From contig NC_081185.1 of assembly GCF_029867415.1 (NCBI RefSeq), positions 109,269,413-109,333,412 on the forward strand: a stretch of DNA of 64,000 bases, given 5' to 3'. The notes beneath the pieces were generated by a model. It was given only the letters and a program-made list of their open reading frames with translations, did not search any database and was not told the origin of the DNA. The translations under genes and the position numbers were made by a program. This DNA is from Vicia villosa (lineage: Eukaryota > Streptophyta > Magnoliopsida > Fabales > Fabaceae). The first letter of the stretch is position 1; each line of letters starts with the position of its first letter. This document shows, one piece after another, positions 1-14,100 of the stretch.

Positions 1-18
1 TTATACTCCAATTGAGTC

Positions 19-663
19 TTACGACAAATAGAAAAGAGAATCCCTACTAAACTCGTAAAAATTACAATTGGGCTGTATAATTTTCCCAACAAAGGACCAA
101 TGCCACACCAAGGCTTTAACCCCCCAAACGATGTCGGAGATGTTCCAAGTATCACCTCTAAAAACAATATCATTCTTAACTAACCATATATGCCAAACCA
201 CCGCCAACCACACCACTCCCTCTTTTCCCTTTCTCACTCTAGCCTTCCTACCGAAATTGTACCACCTCAAAAAACTTTCCTTGATATCCACAGCTTTGTA
301 ATTATCGAATCCTATCCATTCGGCAATTTTCCTCCGCACTAATTCAACACAATGGCACGACAGCAGTAAATAGACCGATATCTCTTCGAAGCAACAGCAG
401 AAAGCACAAACAGAATTGGAAGAGGGGATTATACCTTTTCGAAAAAGCGCTCCACTCGTCGGTAATTTATTAATGAAACTACGCCAGCCGAAAGCTTTCG
501 ATTTCATCGGGACCTCCATCTTCCAAACAAGCTTTAAAGCTTTATCGAACTCTCCCTCCGGACTATATGGAATGTGTTTTCTGTTTAGTTGAATTGTAAG
601 TGTTTGTGGAGAAAAAAGTGCCAAACGAGTACGCATATAGCCCATTATTAGTTTAAGCTCCAA
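19..663 (-). pseudogene. LINE-type ORF2 C-terminal fragment (zf-RVT region)
   Basis: A 214-codon minus-strand reading frame resembles the reverse-transcriptase zinc-binding region found at the end of ORF2 in plant non-LTR (L1-like) retrotransposons. The recognisable order is KSKAFGWR..NKLPTS near residues 53-70, a Cys-rich stretch CAFCCCFEE near 86-94 with a later Cys-His pair, then VVWLAVVWHIWLVKNDIVF near 149-167. The upstream reverse transcriptase and endonuclease are absent, so this is a truncated piece, as is usual for LINE insertions. No poly(A) tail is visible before the window edge. It lies 1.3 kb beyond the 3' end of the SOC1-like gene and is on the same strand. Family recognition is by motif only. 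Confidence 0.72.
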
Positions 664-1984
664 GGAGGCTGAAAAGAGGCTGATGCTAAAAAAAAAAACT
701 GAAATTGGAGAATAAATTTGTTGTCAAAAATTAATATTTTATTGTTCATTCGTTCAAAAATACTCTTTTTTTATGGATGAATCTCTATCTATATCTATAC
801 TCTAAGCTAATTTTGGTTAGTGCAAGTAAGCGTGGAAGAAATTAGAATTTTGACCAAAGGAAATGATCCTTATGAATCATGATGACAAAATGAGATAATG
901 AAGAAATTATTCCACTACAGTCTCAAACTTTTGTTGGTCACTGAAGGAATAAAGGGTTGTAGATACTATAGAATGGTTTGGTTTGATCTTTAAACAAAAC
1001 ACTTTCAAGATTTCTAATCATAAGTACAACCATAATGCTGTCTTACTATTTTATTTTTAATCAATAAGCAACTCAATTGAAGCAGAAGCAGTTCCAAAAT
1101 TCATAGCAATTGCGGTTTACATGTCTTCTTTTTTTGTTGCTCAAGACTAAAAGGTTAGGCTTTTGGTTTTGAAGTGGAAGCAATTGGAACAAGTACGGGT
1201 AATTCTTTTGTGGGCGGATTCTTGAGTATAATGGCTGCACATAAACATATTTATAAGGAGATACTATTACTATTTTACATTGGAGAGGTTTTGTCCCGTC
1301 GTCCAAATTATTCGAATTAACATGTAATTTGTTGAAAGAAGTACACGGGATACTCCAACTTAATACCGACAAGATTATCTGAATTCATACATCAACTCAG
1401 CTTTATGCTCAGCAAAGAGGCCGGCCGTCTGCTTAGGGTAAATGTAGTCCACCTCTAAATCCAGGGCTTCCAATGCCCAAATCTCTAAGGCCCAGCCAAC
1501 TCATGATATCAAATTTATAATTAACCTACATTCTTTCTAGACACCCCCAAGGATTATTACACAAATTTGAAAAAAGACCATCAATATTCCTACACACCTT
1601 CCCCACAAATCAACCCTAAGATAAGATTGAGGGAAACTCTTGATTTTCAAATGCTTGTGGTGCTGCCTTCACTTCCCACAGAGCATGCAGTACTCTTAGA
1701 GTTATGCTCTTAAATTTATATATTTCAAGACTATCTATAATTTTTTCAACACTTTGATAAAAATTAAAATTATGACATATATTCAGTGCATGACATTGTT
1801 CAACAGATACATTAGACACATCAGGGCTTTTCCCAATTACTCTACACTTGCATGTATATAAGGCAAGTATTAAGGATATGTTTGTTCTTAAACTGAACAA
1901 ATTCCAATGCAATATGGAAAGAATTTTGTTGCTATTGGAATTAACGTAAAACCAAACATACACTAGACGATTAAACCATTATGT
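664..1984. other. 3' flank and probable 3'UTR of the SOC1-like gene
   Basis: No coding region is recognised. The stretch next to 1984 should carry the 3'UTR of the minus-strand MADS gene, but its polyadenylation site could not be placed. Short frames here lack family motifs and are treated as chance. Confidence 0.4.
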
Positions 1985-2122
1985 TCAACAAGACCTGTGT
2001 AGTCCAATGAACAATTCAGTCACCACATCGGAGCTTGGACTGCTGCTCTCCGCGTACGCTTGATTTTGATTTTCTCTCGGAGGATCATTAGTTGGCGGTG
2101 GTGGCAGTGGTGGTGGTTGTGG
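1985..2122 (-). CDS. SOC1: SOC1-like exon 7 (C-terminal domain)
   Basis: The exon follows acceptor CTAATGCAG|CCACAA and gives 45 residues and TGA. It begins with a proline-rich run ([10 protein letters not shown]) and ends with a Ser-rich stretch followed by [14 protein letters not shown], which matches the SOC1 C-terminal motif with an unusual tail after FIGL. The acceptor is the only one seen that keeps frame and motif. Confidence 0.85.
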   Translation of the reverse strand, partial: PQPPPLPPPPTNDPPRENQNQAYAESSSPSSDVVTELFIGLHRSC

Positions 2123-5100
2123 CTGCATTAGGTTTTCAATCTTTATAAATAGTTTCAAAAATAAAATAAATACCAAATGACAATAGTAACTATAGTTTAT
2201 TTTTCACCTGCTTAGAGAGCCTGGAATTTTCAGCAAGTAGGGCTTTTTCCTGAATTGTATTCAAATCATAGAAATAAGCACTTTTTTTAATTCACTAGCT
2301 AACCATGTTTTCCTTTTCATTTCCAATGTTTGATAATAATCTTAGAAACAAGAACTTTCACTTTCTTTACCATAAAGAGATTACAGAAAAAAAGAAACAG
2401 CACAACCAGCATTTTTATCAGGGATTCTGAAACCCTACTTTCTTTACAACATACCTTTTCTTTAAGTTGCTCAATTTGATTCTTGTAAACCTGATTCTGA
2501 AAAATATAAAATAGGAATCCAAATATTTAGTTAAGCTAAGAATATTACTAAAGTAAAAAATAGTGCTACGCAGGACGACTGACACCTCTAGAAAAATATG
2601 CTGTGTCAGTATCAGTGTCAGATACATGTACCCAGACACTTCTGATTACGTCTAATTTATTTCTTTTTTTCAAATTATTATTGGTGCCACCTTGTCATAT
2701 TATCGGTGCCGCCTCATCAGTATTGGAATCGTGTTCAGAGTGTCTGTGCTTCATTGTAAAGTGATTTTTGAAGCTAGATAATTACCTTTCTTGCTCTAAC
2801 AGTGCTTACACTCTTTTCCAACTGTTGTTCTATCTGTTGTAGTTCTTCCAAGGAGCATGAACCCAAACCTTCTCCCATGAGTTTCCTGAGAAATCAACAA
2901 TACACATACAATACATTCTTTTGTTGTAAGTGAAATTTCTTGGTGTGAATATATGTAAACCATTTGTGAAGATGTATGAAAATTTAAAATGTTGAACCGT
3001 TTCGAAGCTTCAAGAAGCTCAATCTTTTTCATCAAACTTGCTGTTTCTTGCTTCAAATTCTGCCATATAGAAAGTACAAAAAGCAAATAGAAATCAATGG
3101 AAAATACCAATAAACCATGAGAATGATGAGATTATGGTGAGATTTTCAATCACATATACAGTTGCTTCGTAACGTAATAAAAAATCGCGCTAGACGATTT
3201 CAGTTATGTTCGTTCAAATCGCGTCAGAACTACCGTAACGATAACGACTGCAACCTACTTAAACACAATTACACAAGTTTTAATATACTGAATCAAACAA
3301 TCAGACAAATTAATAAAATTTAACACTAAACAACCAAATGCAGCAACCAACCTAGATAAAATTGTTGGAGGGTCATAAAAAAATGTCAAATTGGATACAA
3401 ATAGACTTGTTGTACAAGGAAAACTAGAAGTCTCACATTGCTGCATCTGCATGGTGTTATATTAATGTTTTTGAAATTGGAAGTTGTTGGAGAGTTAGAA
3501 ATCTCCCACATTGCACAGAACAGGGACAGCTAAAATGAATATAAGCTTTGAGATTTAAGTAAGGATAGCCTTTTTGGATACCAGGATATCTAAAGCTTGA
3601 ATACAAATATCTTCATACTCCCTCAATAATGTCTTACAAAGTCTGACTTTCCTTATTTTCCCCTGCATCCTTGAGAGATGCTTTGAAGCAATTTAAATGA
3701 AAAGTGTGAAGATGAAATAACTATCATAATGTATTCAAGTGATATTATCTCCGTCTCATAAGTAAAATTGATTCTATCTTTAAAATTGATTCAATTTGAA
3801 ATTAGAATTTGTAGCTTTTGATTCTAAACATGATATTTAGACTAAAATTTGTTGTTCAACTCACTTTTCTATAAATCTTTCTAAATATAAATCACTTTAC
3901 ATCCAACCCACTTTTTCATTAATCTATCCAAACATAAATTACTTTACATTCAACTCATTTTCAAACCGAATCAATTATACAAGGTCTATGTTTGGTTTCA
4001 CTTTTGAAGCATCTACAATTGATTCTAGACGTCTAGAATTGATTTTGACGTGTATGGTTGATTTCGAGCAAAATTGATTATGCTTTCTAGAATTGATTCT
4101 TCTTGAAGCTAGGATTTGTAGCTTTTGATCAAACATGATTTTTGCACTCAAATTTATTGTTCAACTCTCCTTTGCAAAAATTTCTCCAAACATAAATCAC
4201 TTTACCTTTAACTCACTTTTATCCCGAATGAATTTTACATAATCAATTCACTCAAAATTAATTTTTTTCACCACAGAACCAAACACACGCAAAATCAATT
4301 CACTCAGAATCAATTATCATCACCGCAGAACCAAATACACACTTAAGTAATGTGTGATTCTTAATACTTTTATTAATTGTAATTAATAGAATGATTGAAT
4401 AGACTGAAAGTTAATAAATAAAGAAGGAATAGAAGAAAAATAATACTATTTGTATTAGTATCGTAAAGAGACAATCATTTTTAGATGGAGAAAAATGCAA
4501 ATGAATCACTGTTTATGAAACAATGTTTATTCTTTCCCCCCATGACTCATTAGTGGTATTAGAGTTTATAGTTCAACTAAAAGACCGACTACTTGTATTC
4601 AAAGTGTTCCTAAAGAGGTGGTGGTCAGGCGGCATATCACGTTGAAGTGTCTATGACGTGTCAATGATGAAATAAGTGTATATGGATGAAAGTGCTTCTG
4701 CTTGAAGGGAGCATATAACTGGATGGACTCACACTTCAGGGGTAGATTATTGTGATACAAGTGTGAGATCTGTCTCACATTCTTTTTAAAAGTGAAGGTT
4801 GAACACTCTATAAGTGAAAGGACCTATAATGTTTAAAGATTTTGGTTGAATATTATACGTTCTACATGTTTCTTTTGAAAATAGATGGAATTTTTCCATC
4901 CTAAAGTGTAAATATCAAAGGAACAAATTTGTCTAGAGCAAGAGATAATGGATGAGAAGCCGGTTAGTGTTGAGTCGGACTAGTATTGTTTTTTTGTTGG
5001 GGTGCTCTTGCCCTTAGAAGTTTTTTCACCTTCTTTGTTGATCGATATTAACTCGGAGATTCTTCTTTTAATGGTGCCTTTGGATAAGTTCCTTGACCTA

Positions 5101-8100
5101 GGAAGAGCTCCAGTAATGGGTGCAATGCATTGGCATTTCCTCTTTCGGCCTTCTTCATCATCACGAGTGATATCCTTCTTCCCATTGGCTCCAAAAACCG
5201 CCTTTATTGCTTTCTTAAGAGATCCATTTTTACAGCGAGGGGATTATATCTCTCTCGAAGACTCTTTTTGCCTCTTGTTTTCTTTATTTCCTTTCCGGTC
5301 ATATTTTTGACCGCCCTTCAGAGTGTACAAGGTGGGTCTTTCCTTGATAAACTCTTTGATTGCATCTCTCGAATGGAAGCATTCATCGGTGTTCTAGACA
5401 TGGCTCTTATGGAAACAAAATACCTCATTTTGACGATAATGTCATATTCCTTTATGGGATAAGAGTTTTTATCTTGGTTTTCTTGAAGTAGGCATTTGCA
5501 CAATCTTGTAGAAATTTCTCCCTTGAAGTGTTAAGGGGAGTATAAGACAGAAACCTGCCTCGAGGTCCTCTGTCCCCATTGTTTCAATGGCAATTATTGT
5601 CTCTCTAGATCCCTGATCGTTTCCTGGTTTTCTTGCTCACTGACTTTTCTCTACCTCTTCGGCCAGGAGTTCTTTGTAATTTATTTAAGAATGGGCCCTA
5701 GTTAAGATATTGTTTAAGTTGCATACCCCTTTTAGCACTAGCATCTCAAGGAACATGCAGTCTGTTCTTAGTCTCTTTTTAAATATCCAACACTTTAATA
5801 TGTTATTCATTCCCTTACCTTTACTACTACTTTGGTGAGCCGATCAATGTACTCTCGTATGGTCTCATTCTTCTGGTGAAACCCACTAAATACATCTATC
5901 TTAGTGGCTTTCCAATTTCGAGCATTGAATTGAGATTCAAAAGAGTCGCGAAGTTCCTTCCAGGAGTTTATGCTTACCTCTAGGAGAACCTTGAACCACA
6001 TTATTACAACCACTTTGAGGGTTAACATAAATAGTTTGCATTTCATGGCCCCCCGATGTGGTAGTAGTCGAGTCTGGTGTCTACATGCTTAACATGTTCG
6101 TCTGGATATCATGATCCATCATAGTTGTCTAATTGGGAGGTTTCTCGAGAGATTATGGGATCCTACTATCGAGGAAGTGCCTCAAGAACGACCACCTCTT
6201 CCTCGAGGGAGCTTGTGAGTCGATGTTGTGTCTTTCCTCTCTTAAGGAGTATCATGGCAACGAGTGGTTGGGACAATGAATCTCCAGTGGAGTGTGACTA
6301 CCTCTTGTTCCCCCAAATTCCTGTCGTGGGGTATGATGTTCTCGACATTAGGTATGATTTGAGGATCTAAGGACCACTTTATATGGGGAGAGGGAGTCAA
6401 TAGGGTCTAGTTCTGAATCAAACATCTTCGGGCAAGGCCACCTTGCATACATAATGATCCGTTGGAGTAGCGTACAATAAGTTTTCTTCGATTGTAACTA
6501 TTCTTTCGGCTAACAAATGTGAATTTAATTGTTGCACCAGAATCACCAGCCTCTTGCATACCTAAATTGGCTTGTAACTGTTGCAAACTCAAGCATCTCT
6601 TATCCAAGAATCAACAGTTATGATGGAGGTTGCTTCGAGGTCAAACCTTTGAGTGGTTGTTGAAAAGATTGGAAAATTGGGAGGAGTTGGAATGTGCCTT
6701 GGTGAATTGTCGGAGAGACGTGATATTATGGTGTTTAGGCGGAAGGAAAAGTCACCAGGACAAGATCTTCCTCGACCGTAGGAGGTCCCCCGTGAGATGA
6801 AGAACATCGCCCATTGTAGCGACCGTGTTACGTTTAGCGGTTGATCAAGTAGCTTTCGATATTGTCATAGTTTCACGAATTTGAGCGGTGATTCGTATAT
6901 GGACGAGATCAATAATTCAAACAGGAGAAAGATCGAATGTTTTTAGAATATCGATGAAAAGACTATGGTTTCTCATGGAATTTCAAGGGAATTAGATATC
7001 CGATTCTCACAAACCACGCCACTATTCCTTTCATAAACCAGATATAGTTAATGTCGGAGTGAAACAGGGTTTAGATTCTATGGAGCACACTCGAACGTCT
7101 AAACAAGTGAAAGAGTGAAAAATAGTTTAAATGTGAGAATGAATAATATATGAATCTTGAAGCATGCAAAATTTTACATATGAAAGAGGGTTAAAATTGT
7201 TTTTGCTTGATCTAACGTTTTGTATAGATCACCGTCTAATTAGATCTGACAGTGAAAAATTTACATAAAGTAAAAATTTTGCACTCAGTACTTAAATGAG
7301 GTTGTGCATGATCTTCACACCTCTCTTCGTAGAGCTTGCTATAGATATTGAGCTGTGATTGTTATTTGTGTAAAGTAGTAACTTTAATGTAGTTACATCT
7401 AAATCATAAAAGTACAAACACGATAAACACTTTCCGAAGACATAGAACTGCTACTCTCAAATTAGAGATGGCCTCAAAATTGTTTGGAATGATTTTCGGT
7501 TTTGTCTTCCTATAATTTTGTTTTTCTCTTCTCTGTTTTAAGAATCCAAGAAATAAGAAAAAAAACTAAAAATAACTATGATGATGGGTGGTCTCCGTCA
7601 TTGGGGAGGCAAAATATGTAACTATGATGTAATTAAAGGAAAAACAGAGATTTATTAAAATACAAGTTTATTTGCCTTTTAATTTTTAAAAATATATGTT
7701 TAATTAACTTTTTAATTAGAAGATGTGAAATTCTAGAAATAAATTATTGTGAAGGAGTGAGGATAAATATTACTCTCTCCGTTTCTTTTTAAGTGTCATT
7801 TTAGTATAAAACTCTTCAATCAAGATAGTGAATTGTTAGAGTTATTTTTTCAATTATACTCTCATTTATTTTCTCTTTTCAAATAAATTCAATCATACAT
7901 TCTCTCTCATTTTCCAATTATTAATTGAGAAAATAATTAATTTTATGGAAAATGAGAAGTGAAGTTATTGAGAAAGTAAGAGTATAACCGACAAATTATA
8001 TCATTAAACTATAAAACGACATTTAAATATAAACACAAATATTCTTCTAAAACGACACTTAAAAAGAAACAGAGGGAGTAATTAGAAACTCTTGTTAAAC

Positions 8101-11100
8101 TATAAATGTTAAGTCGAGATTCAACTCATAATTTTTAATATGAATTCTTTTTTTTCAAGTGATTGTTGGGACGAAAAGAGTTTTCAAGAAATATGAGAGA
8201 AGAAGAGAGAAAACTATATTTTAAAAGTTTGTTATTGTTGTTAAGTGTGTAGCTGTGTATGAAACTATACAAGTCATGCTTATTTATAATCTATCAATGC
8301 CCAAACCCAAATTTACAACCCAAGCTCAATTACAATCCAAGTTATATTTTGGCTTTGATACAACAGCTAAATGTTGTATTCGACTCTGTCGAATACAACA
8401 GACTCATACTACTTCAACACGGTTGAATACTACCTTTTTCTACAAAACATCGAATTAACACTTCTGTTACACCACCTTATTCATGTTTTTGAGACTTCTC
8501 ATCCCAATGATTTTCTTCAACTCGTCGAACTTGAATTTCTTCAGGAGTTTGGTGAGTATATCAACTAGTTGTTTTTCTATCTTGGAATGCTCAAGTTCAA
8601 GCTTTCCTTTATTCACTTAATCTCTAAGAAAATGATACCCCCTTTATGTGTTTACTTTGACCATTACACATATGATGTTTGGCTAGGTCGGTAGCTGACT
8701 TGTTATCTACAAACAACTTCATTTTCTTAGGTTCCATAATCTTGAGCTCTTCGAGCAACATCTTTATCCACGCTGCTTGACATGTTACATTTGATGTTGC
8801 CATATACTCAACTTCACATGATGATAAAGTCATAATGCTTTGCTTCCTTGAGCTCCAAGAGATTTGAGCACCTTCGATCATGAATATGTAGTCTGAAGTA
8901 CACTTATTCTCGTCTTGATCTCCACTGAAATTTGAATCAGTGTAGCCATATACCTCTGCATGTGTGTTGGTTTTCTTTTGTCTTGGCATCATCATGATCA
9001 AGCGTACCCTTTATGTATCTCAGCATCCTCTTAACTGCTATGAGATGTCATTCTTGGGTTTTCCCAATGAATCTGCTCAACAAAATGACATTTTGATAGA
9101 TCTCTGACCTGGTGTTGCAAAGATACCTCAAGGATCTTATGATTTATTTGTACAGTGTTGCACTTACAAACTCACCATTTGTAACCTTCTTCAACTTTGC
9201 TCCAGTTTCCAATGGCGTTGCAGCTGCATTACAATCGCTCATTTTGAACCTATTCAAGATGTCTTGGGCATACTTATTCTGGTGCAAGAACACTCCTTCA
9301 CATGTGTTTTTGAACTCTATCCCTAGGAAATATGACAAGTTCCCTAGGTCGGACATTTCAAACTCTTGCATCAGCTTCGACTTGACTTTCTTATCACAGG
9401 TTCATTTGCACCTGTAATCAACAAATCATCTACATACAGGCATAAAATGATTCGTTTGACCATGTCACCATCATTGACATACACTCCATGTTCAGAGACA
9501 TACTTTGTGAAACCTGTTTCGATCAGGAAGGTATCTATTATCTTATTCCAAGCTCTAGTGGCTTGCTTTAAGCCATAGAGAGCCTTCCTTAATTTGTACA
9601 ACTTTAACTCCTACCCTTTCATTTCGAATCCTGGCGGTTGATTGACATATACTTCTTCTTCCAAAGGTTCATTCAGAAATGCTGGTTTTACATCCAACTG
9701 ATGTATCTTCCACCCTTTGTATGTTGTTGTCGACACCACAGTCCTGATTGTCTAACCTTGCAACAGGTGCGTAGACTTCGTCGAAGTCAATACTAAGTTT
9801 TTGTAGAAAACCTCTCGCCACTAGTCTTGCCTTATGCTTGACGATTTCACCATTTGGCCTTCGTTTCAACTTGTAAACCCACTTCACATCAATTGGTTTC
9901 TTGATAGCTCTTTTGACAAGTTCCCAGGTCTTGTTCTTCTTGATTTTCCTGAGTTCTTCTTTCATGGCTTAACACCAATTTGAATCATTCATGGCTTGAT
10001 CCAAATTAATTGGTTCAGGTTTTGGTTGTGACTTCAACTTGTTGGTCTTCTTTTTCAAGCATAGTTGGGACTATCTCTTATATATATCGACCCGACTACT
10101 AAGTCCAATTCCACCATTTGCTTTCGTCCACCAGAACATCTCCATTGATCACTAGCTTATCATCATCTGGCGAATACATCTTGTATGCACCAGTCGAATG
10201 ATAACCTACGAGCACCTTAGTTTAACTTCAATCATCTAGCTTCTTCCTTATTTGTTCAGGAACATGCCTGAAACACATTGATCTAAAAACTCTAAGATGA
10301 TTGACATTTGGCTTATGTCCTGTCCAAGCCTCATGAGGTGTCTTCTCGACCATTTTCTTCAATGGACATCTGTTTAGAATGTATACTGATGTCAAAGCTG
10401 TTTCACCCCAAGATCTCTTTGGCATATCTTTAGCTTTCAACATGTTCCTCGTCATGTTCACTATACTTCTATTCTTTCGTTAAACTACACCAATGTGTTG
10501 AGGTGTATAGGGTGCAATAACCTCATTCTCTATACCTTCCTCATTGTAAAATCTAGAAAATTCTCGAGAAGTGTATTCACCACCACCATCAATTCTCACT
10601 TTCTTCAACTTGCATCCACTTTGTTTCTCGACATGCAATTTAAACTTCTTGAACTGTGTGAATACCTCACTCTTCCTTTCAATAAGGTGAATCCACGTAT
10701 ATCTAGTGAATTCATATATAAAGTTAGGAAATAATAGTTACCTCCATTCGACTTTACTTCAAAAGGTCCACACACATCAGAGTAAACTAGCTCCAACTTC
10801 TTCTTCGACCTCATAGGCAAGTCATGCTTGAAAGATTTCCTAGACTACTTTGCTTTTCAACATTCTTCACACACCTGACTTGGTTCCTTCACCTGGGATA
10901 AGCCATACACAATCTTCTTCTGGTTGAGAATTCCTTAACTTCTAAAGTTTAGATGTCCATACCTGTGATGCCATAGCCAATTCTTGTCTTCTTCTACTGT
11001 CGAAGCAAGACATTTGTGATCAACAATGTTGATATCTACCTTGAAGGTTTTGTTGTCTGCTAATGGTGCCTTCAGAATCGACCTATCATCACCATCATAC

Positions 11101-14100
11101 ACCTTCATATGATACTTTTCAAGCTTCATTTTATACCCTTTGGCAAGTTATTGACCTATGCTTATCAAGTTACTTGTCATCAAAGGTACATACAACACGT
11201 TAGTGATGTTGGCCCTTCGACCATCCTTTCTCACCATAGATATGTTTCCTTTTCCACCTGATGTGACGTGAGTGCCATTTGCAAACTTATCACCTTCTTA
11301 ATTAACTCATCTAACTTGATGAACTAGTTTTTATTATCAATCATGTGGTTATTGCATCCTGAATCCAGGTACCACATGTTGGTTTGCTCAGTGTTCGACT
11401 GAGTGTTGGCCATGAGTAGCACATCATCAGAATCACTATCTCCAACATGTGCATACTGCGCCTCATCGCTATCTTTCGCTCTTGCTTTCTTCTTTCTTTG
11501 AAACTCTCGAGCATAATGGCCAAATCCTTGATAGTTATAACACCGCACCTCCTTCATGTCAGCTTTCTTCCCAGAATACTGTTTGCCCATGTCTTTCTTG
11601 GATGAATCAGGGTGATTCTTTGAATTCTTGCTTGACTTTTCATTATTAGCAAGATTTTTTCCCTGTTTCACTTTCTTTTTTCCATATTTCTTGGTGAATC
11701 TAGCTTGCATTACTTGTTCAGCCACCTTCTCCCTTTCTGAGTTTTTCTACTTCAGCCTTATCTCATGAGCCTCCAGTGAAGCTTGAAGTTCTTCCAACTT
11801 CATCTTAGCTAGGTTCTTGGACTCTTCAATGAACACGATAATGTAATCAAAATTTGCAATCAGAGATCTCAACACTTTCTCAATCTTCTACAAATCGTTG
11901 ATTGGTTTACGACACACCTTCATCTGGTTCGTCAACGGTACCACATGTGAAAAGTATTCCGAGACTGATTCATCTTCCTTCATCGAGTCATCTCGAATTG
12001 CTTTGCAACTTCACCCTTTTTCAGTTTTTCATCTCCGTCGTACGAGTTCTTTAACTTGTCACACACTCCTTTAGCCATTTCTTCTTCAATAATCTTCTCG
12101 AACACGTTAGAATCCATGCGTTGATGAATCAATAACATAACTTTTCCATCTTTCTTCCTTATATCCTTGTGCGTAACTTTCTATTCATCATCCGCATTCG
12201 CTTCCATTGTCGGTACTCCATTGTTCACGATTTCAACCACATCATCAAATCTGAAGATAACCTTCATCTGCGTAACCCACCTCTCGTAGTTCTCATCTTT
12301 GAAAATCAGTAGATTCGCTGGAAATTGCATTGATGTTGTTGTTCCTTTTGCCAGTACAGATTCTCTCTGAATCACAACCCGGGCTCTATGATAGCAATTT
12401 GTTGGGACAAAAGAGTTTTCAAGAAAGATGAGAGAAGAAAAAGAGAGAAAATTGTATTTTAAAAATTTGTTATTGTTGTTAAGTGTGTAGTTGTGTATGA
12501 AACTATACAAGTCATGCCTATTTATAGGCTATCAATGCCCTGCCCAAAGTTAAAACCCAAGCTATATTTTGGCTTTGATAAAAGAATTAAATATTATATT
12601 CGACTCTATCGAATACAACTGACTCCTACTACTTCAACTAATTATTTCAACACGGTCAAATACTATCTTTTCTAAAAAACACCGAATTACAACTTCTAAC
12701 AACGATTACGCTAAGAATGGAATTATGTTCTTTAATTACGAGTTCCTTAATTAATCTATATGGCATTAAATATGAATGTGAAAAGTTATACTAATAGTCT
12801 AAAAAATGCATAAAAATAAAAATATAAGGGGCTTAAAGTAACTTGTTTAAGTGATTAGATGATATAAATACTTTACAGTCTCTCTTATTTATAAAAAAAA
12901 ATTTACTGGTCATAACACTATGACCTACATATATGTTATCTCATTAGACAATTTAAAATATGTGGCGTTCAACATTTGGTTTTGGTCTTCTACTTCTGTT
13001 CTGTCGACTCTGTTCATGAGTGTGCAAACTTTACAGCTCATGGTTCTACAACCTTCGTCATCTTCAATTAGTGGTCACTTCAACTATGAAACATAGTCAT
13101 AAAATTTAGTTATCCATTTCTTATGTGCTTTTGATTAAGTCGCATTTATTTTAACATGATTTGTATGTATCTGGCCCTACCTCAATGGGGAACCACTAAT
13201 TAACTCTAAAAAATTTTATTTATATATTTTTGCTGATATTTTAATTATTTTTACATTTAAATAAAAACAGAGTTATTTTTTAAAATAAGAAAAACAATTC
13301 TTCTGTTATTTTTCATTAATTTTAAAAATATGGCGGGGTTGTTAAAGAATTTTTTTTTTGTTTAGAAAAATTACCTGCATATTTTGTTCATCTGATCTTT
13401 GCAATGGTTGAGCACTCCTGGTATTTCTACGGTACCGTTCAATTGTGTCCTGCATGCTGTTACAGTAAACACAAAAAACATTTCAACAAAAAAAAAAAAA
13501 AACAACAAATATTTCTCCTAAAAAAAATTAATTAACAAAAAAGAATATCATGCTTGATACTAATGTATATGGATTTGAGTTCTCTTGTATTCTAATTAAT
13601 CTTTTTTGTTTGTATTTAACTCTAAATTCTAAAATCCTAAATCTTAAATTTTAAATTTTAAACATAAAAAAACTATAAATAAATTATTAAAAATATTTTA
13701 AAAAATATATTTCAATAGAGCTTATTAGAGTTAGGGGGTGACAAAACGGTTCGTGACCCGTCAGACCGGCCTGTGCACCTGTCAAAAAATAGCGGGTTGG
13801 ATTTGAATTTTGGGTCAACGCTCACCCTACCAAAATCTACCACCCATCAATATTCGCTCCGCCAAAAATGTATTTCTTTACAACAATTGTATGTTTTTAC
13901 TATCAGGTCCCTACTTGCAATTATTTGAAATATTTCATCACTTTTATAAATTCAGCATTAGAAATAGAGAAGTTTTCTCTACAACTTTCTCTTTTTCTTG
14001 GTCCTATCGATGAATATGAGTCAAGTTTTTAAAGTTTAACAAGGTTTTAGTTGAATTTTGTTTCATTGTTAGAAGTTCTCTTCTAATAATGATCTCATTA

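Larger units (their letters stand above)
8164..12701 (-). mobile_element. decayed Ty1/copia element with both LTRs
   Basis: Two related LTRs (8164-8471 and 12400-12701) flank a minus-strand gag-pol relic. Both LTRs start TGTTGGGAC and end in CA. The flanking pentamers GTGAT and ACGAT differ by two transitions, consistent with an aged target-site duplication. Just inside the right (5') LTR, on the minus strand, GCTATCATAGAGCC resembles the initiator-Met tRNA primer-binding site. Many stops and frameshifts plus visible LTR divergence mark an old insertion. It enlarges intron 2 of the SOC1-like gene by 4.5 kb. Confidence 0.88.

Noticed and set aside
5002..5503. Three overlapping frames of 61-110 codons
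   Set aside because: No conserved motifs. They most likely run through old gypsy debris in SOC1 intron 2.
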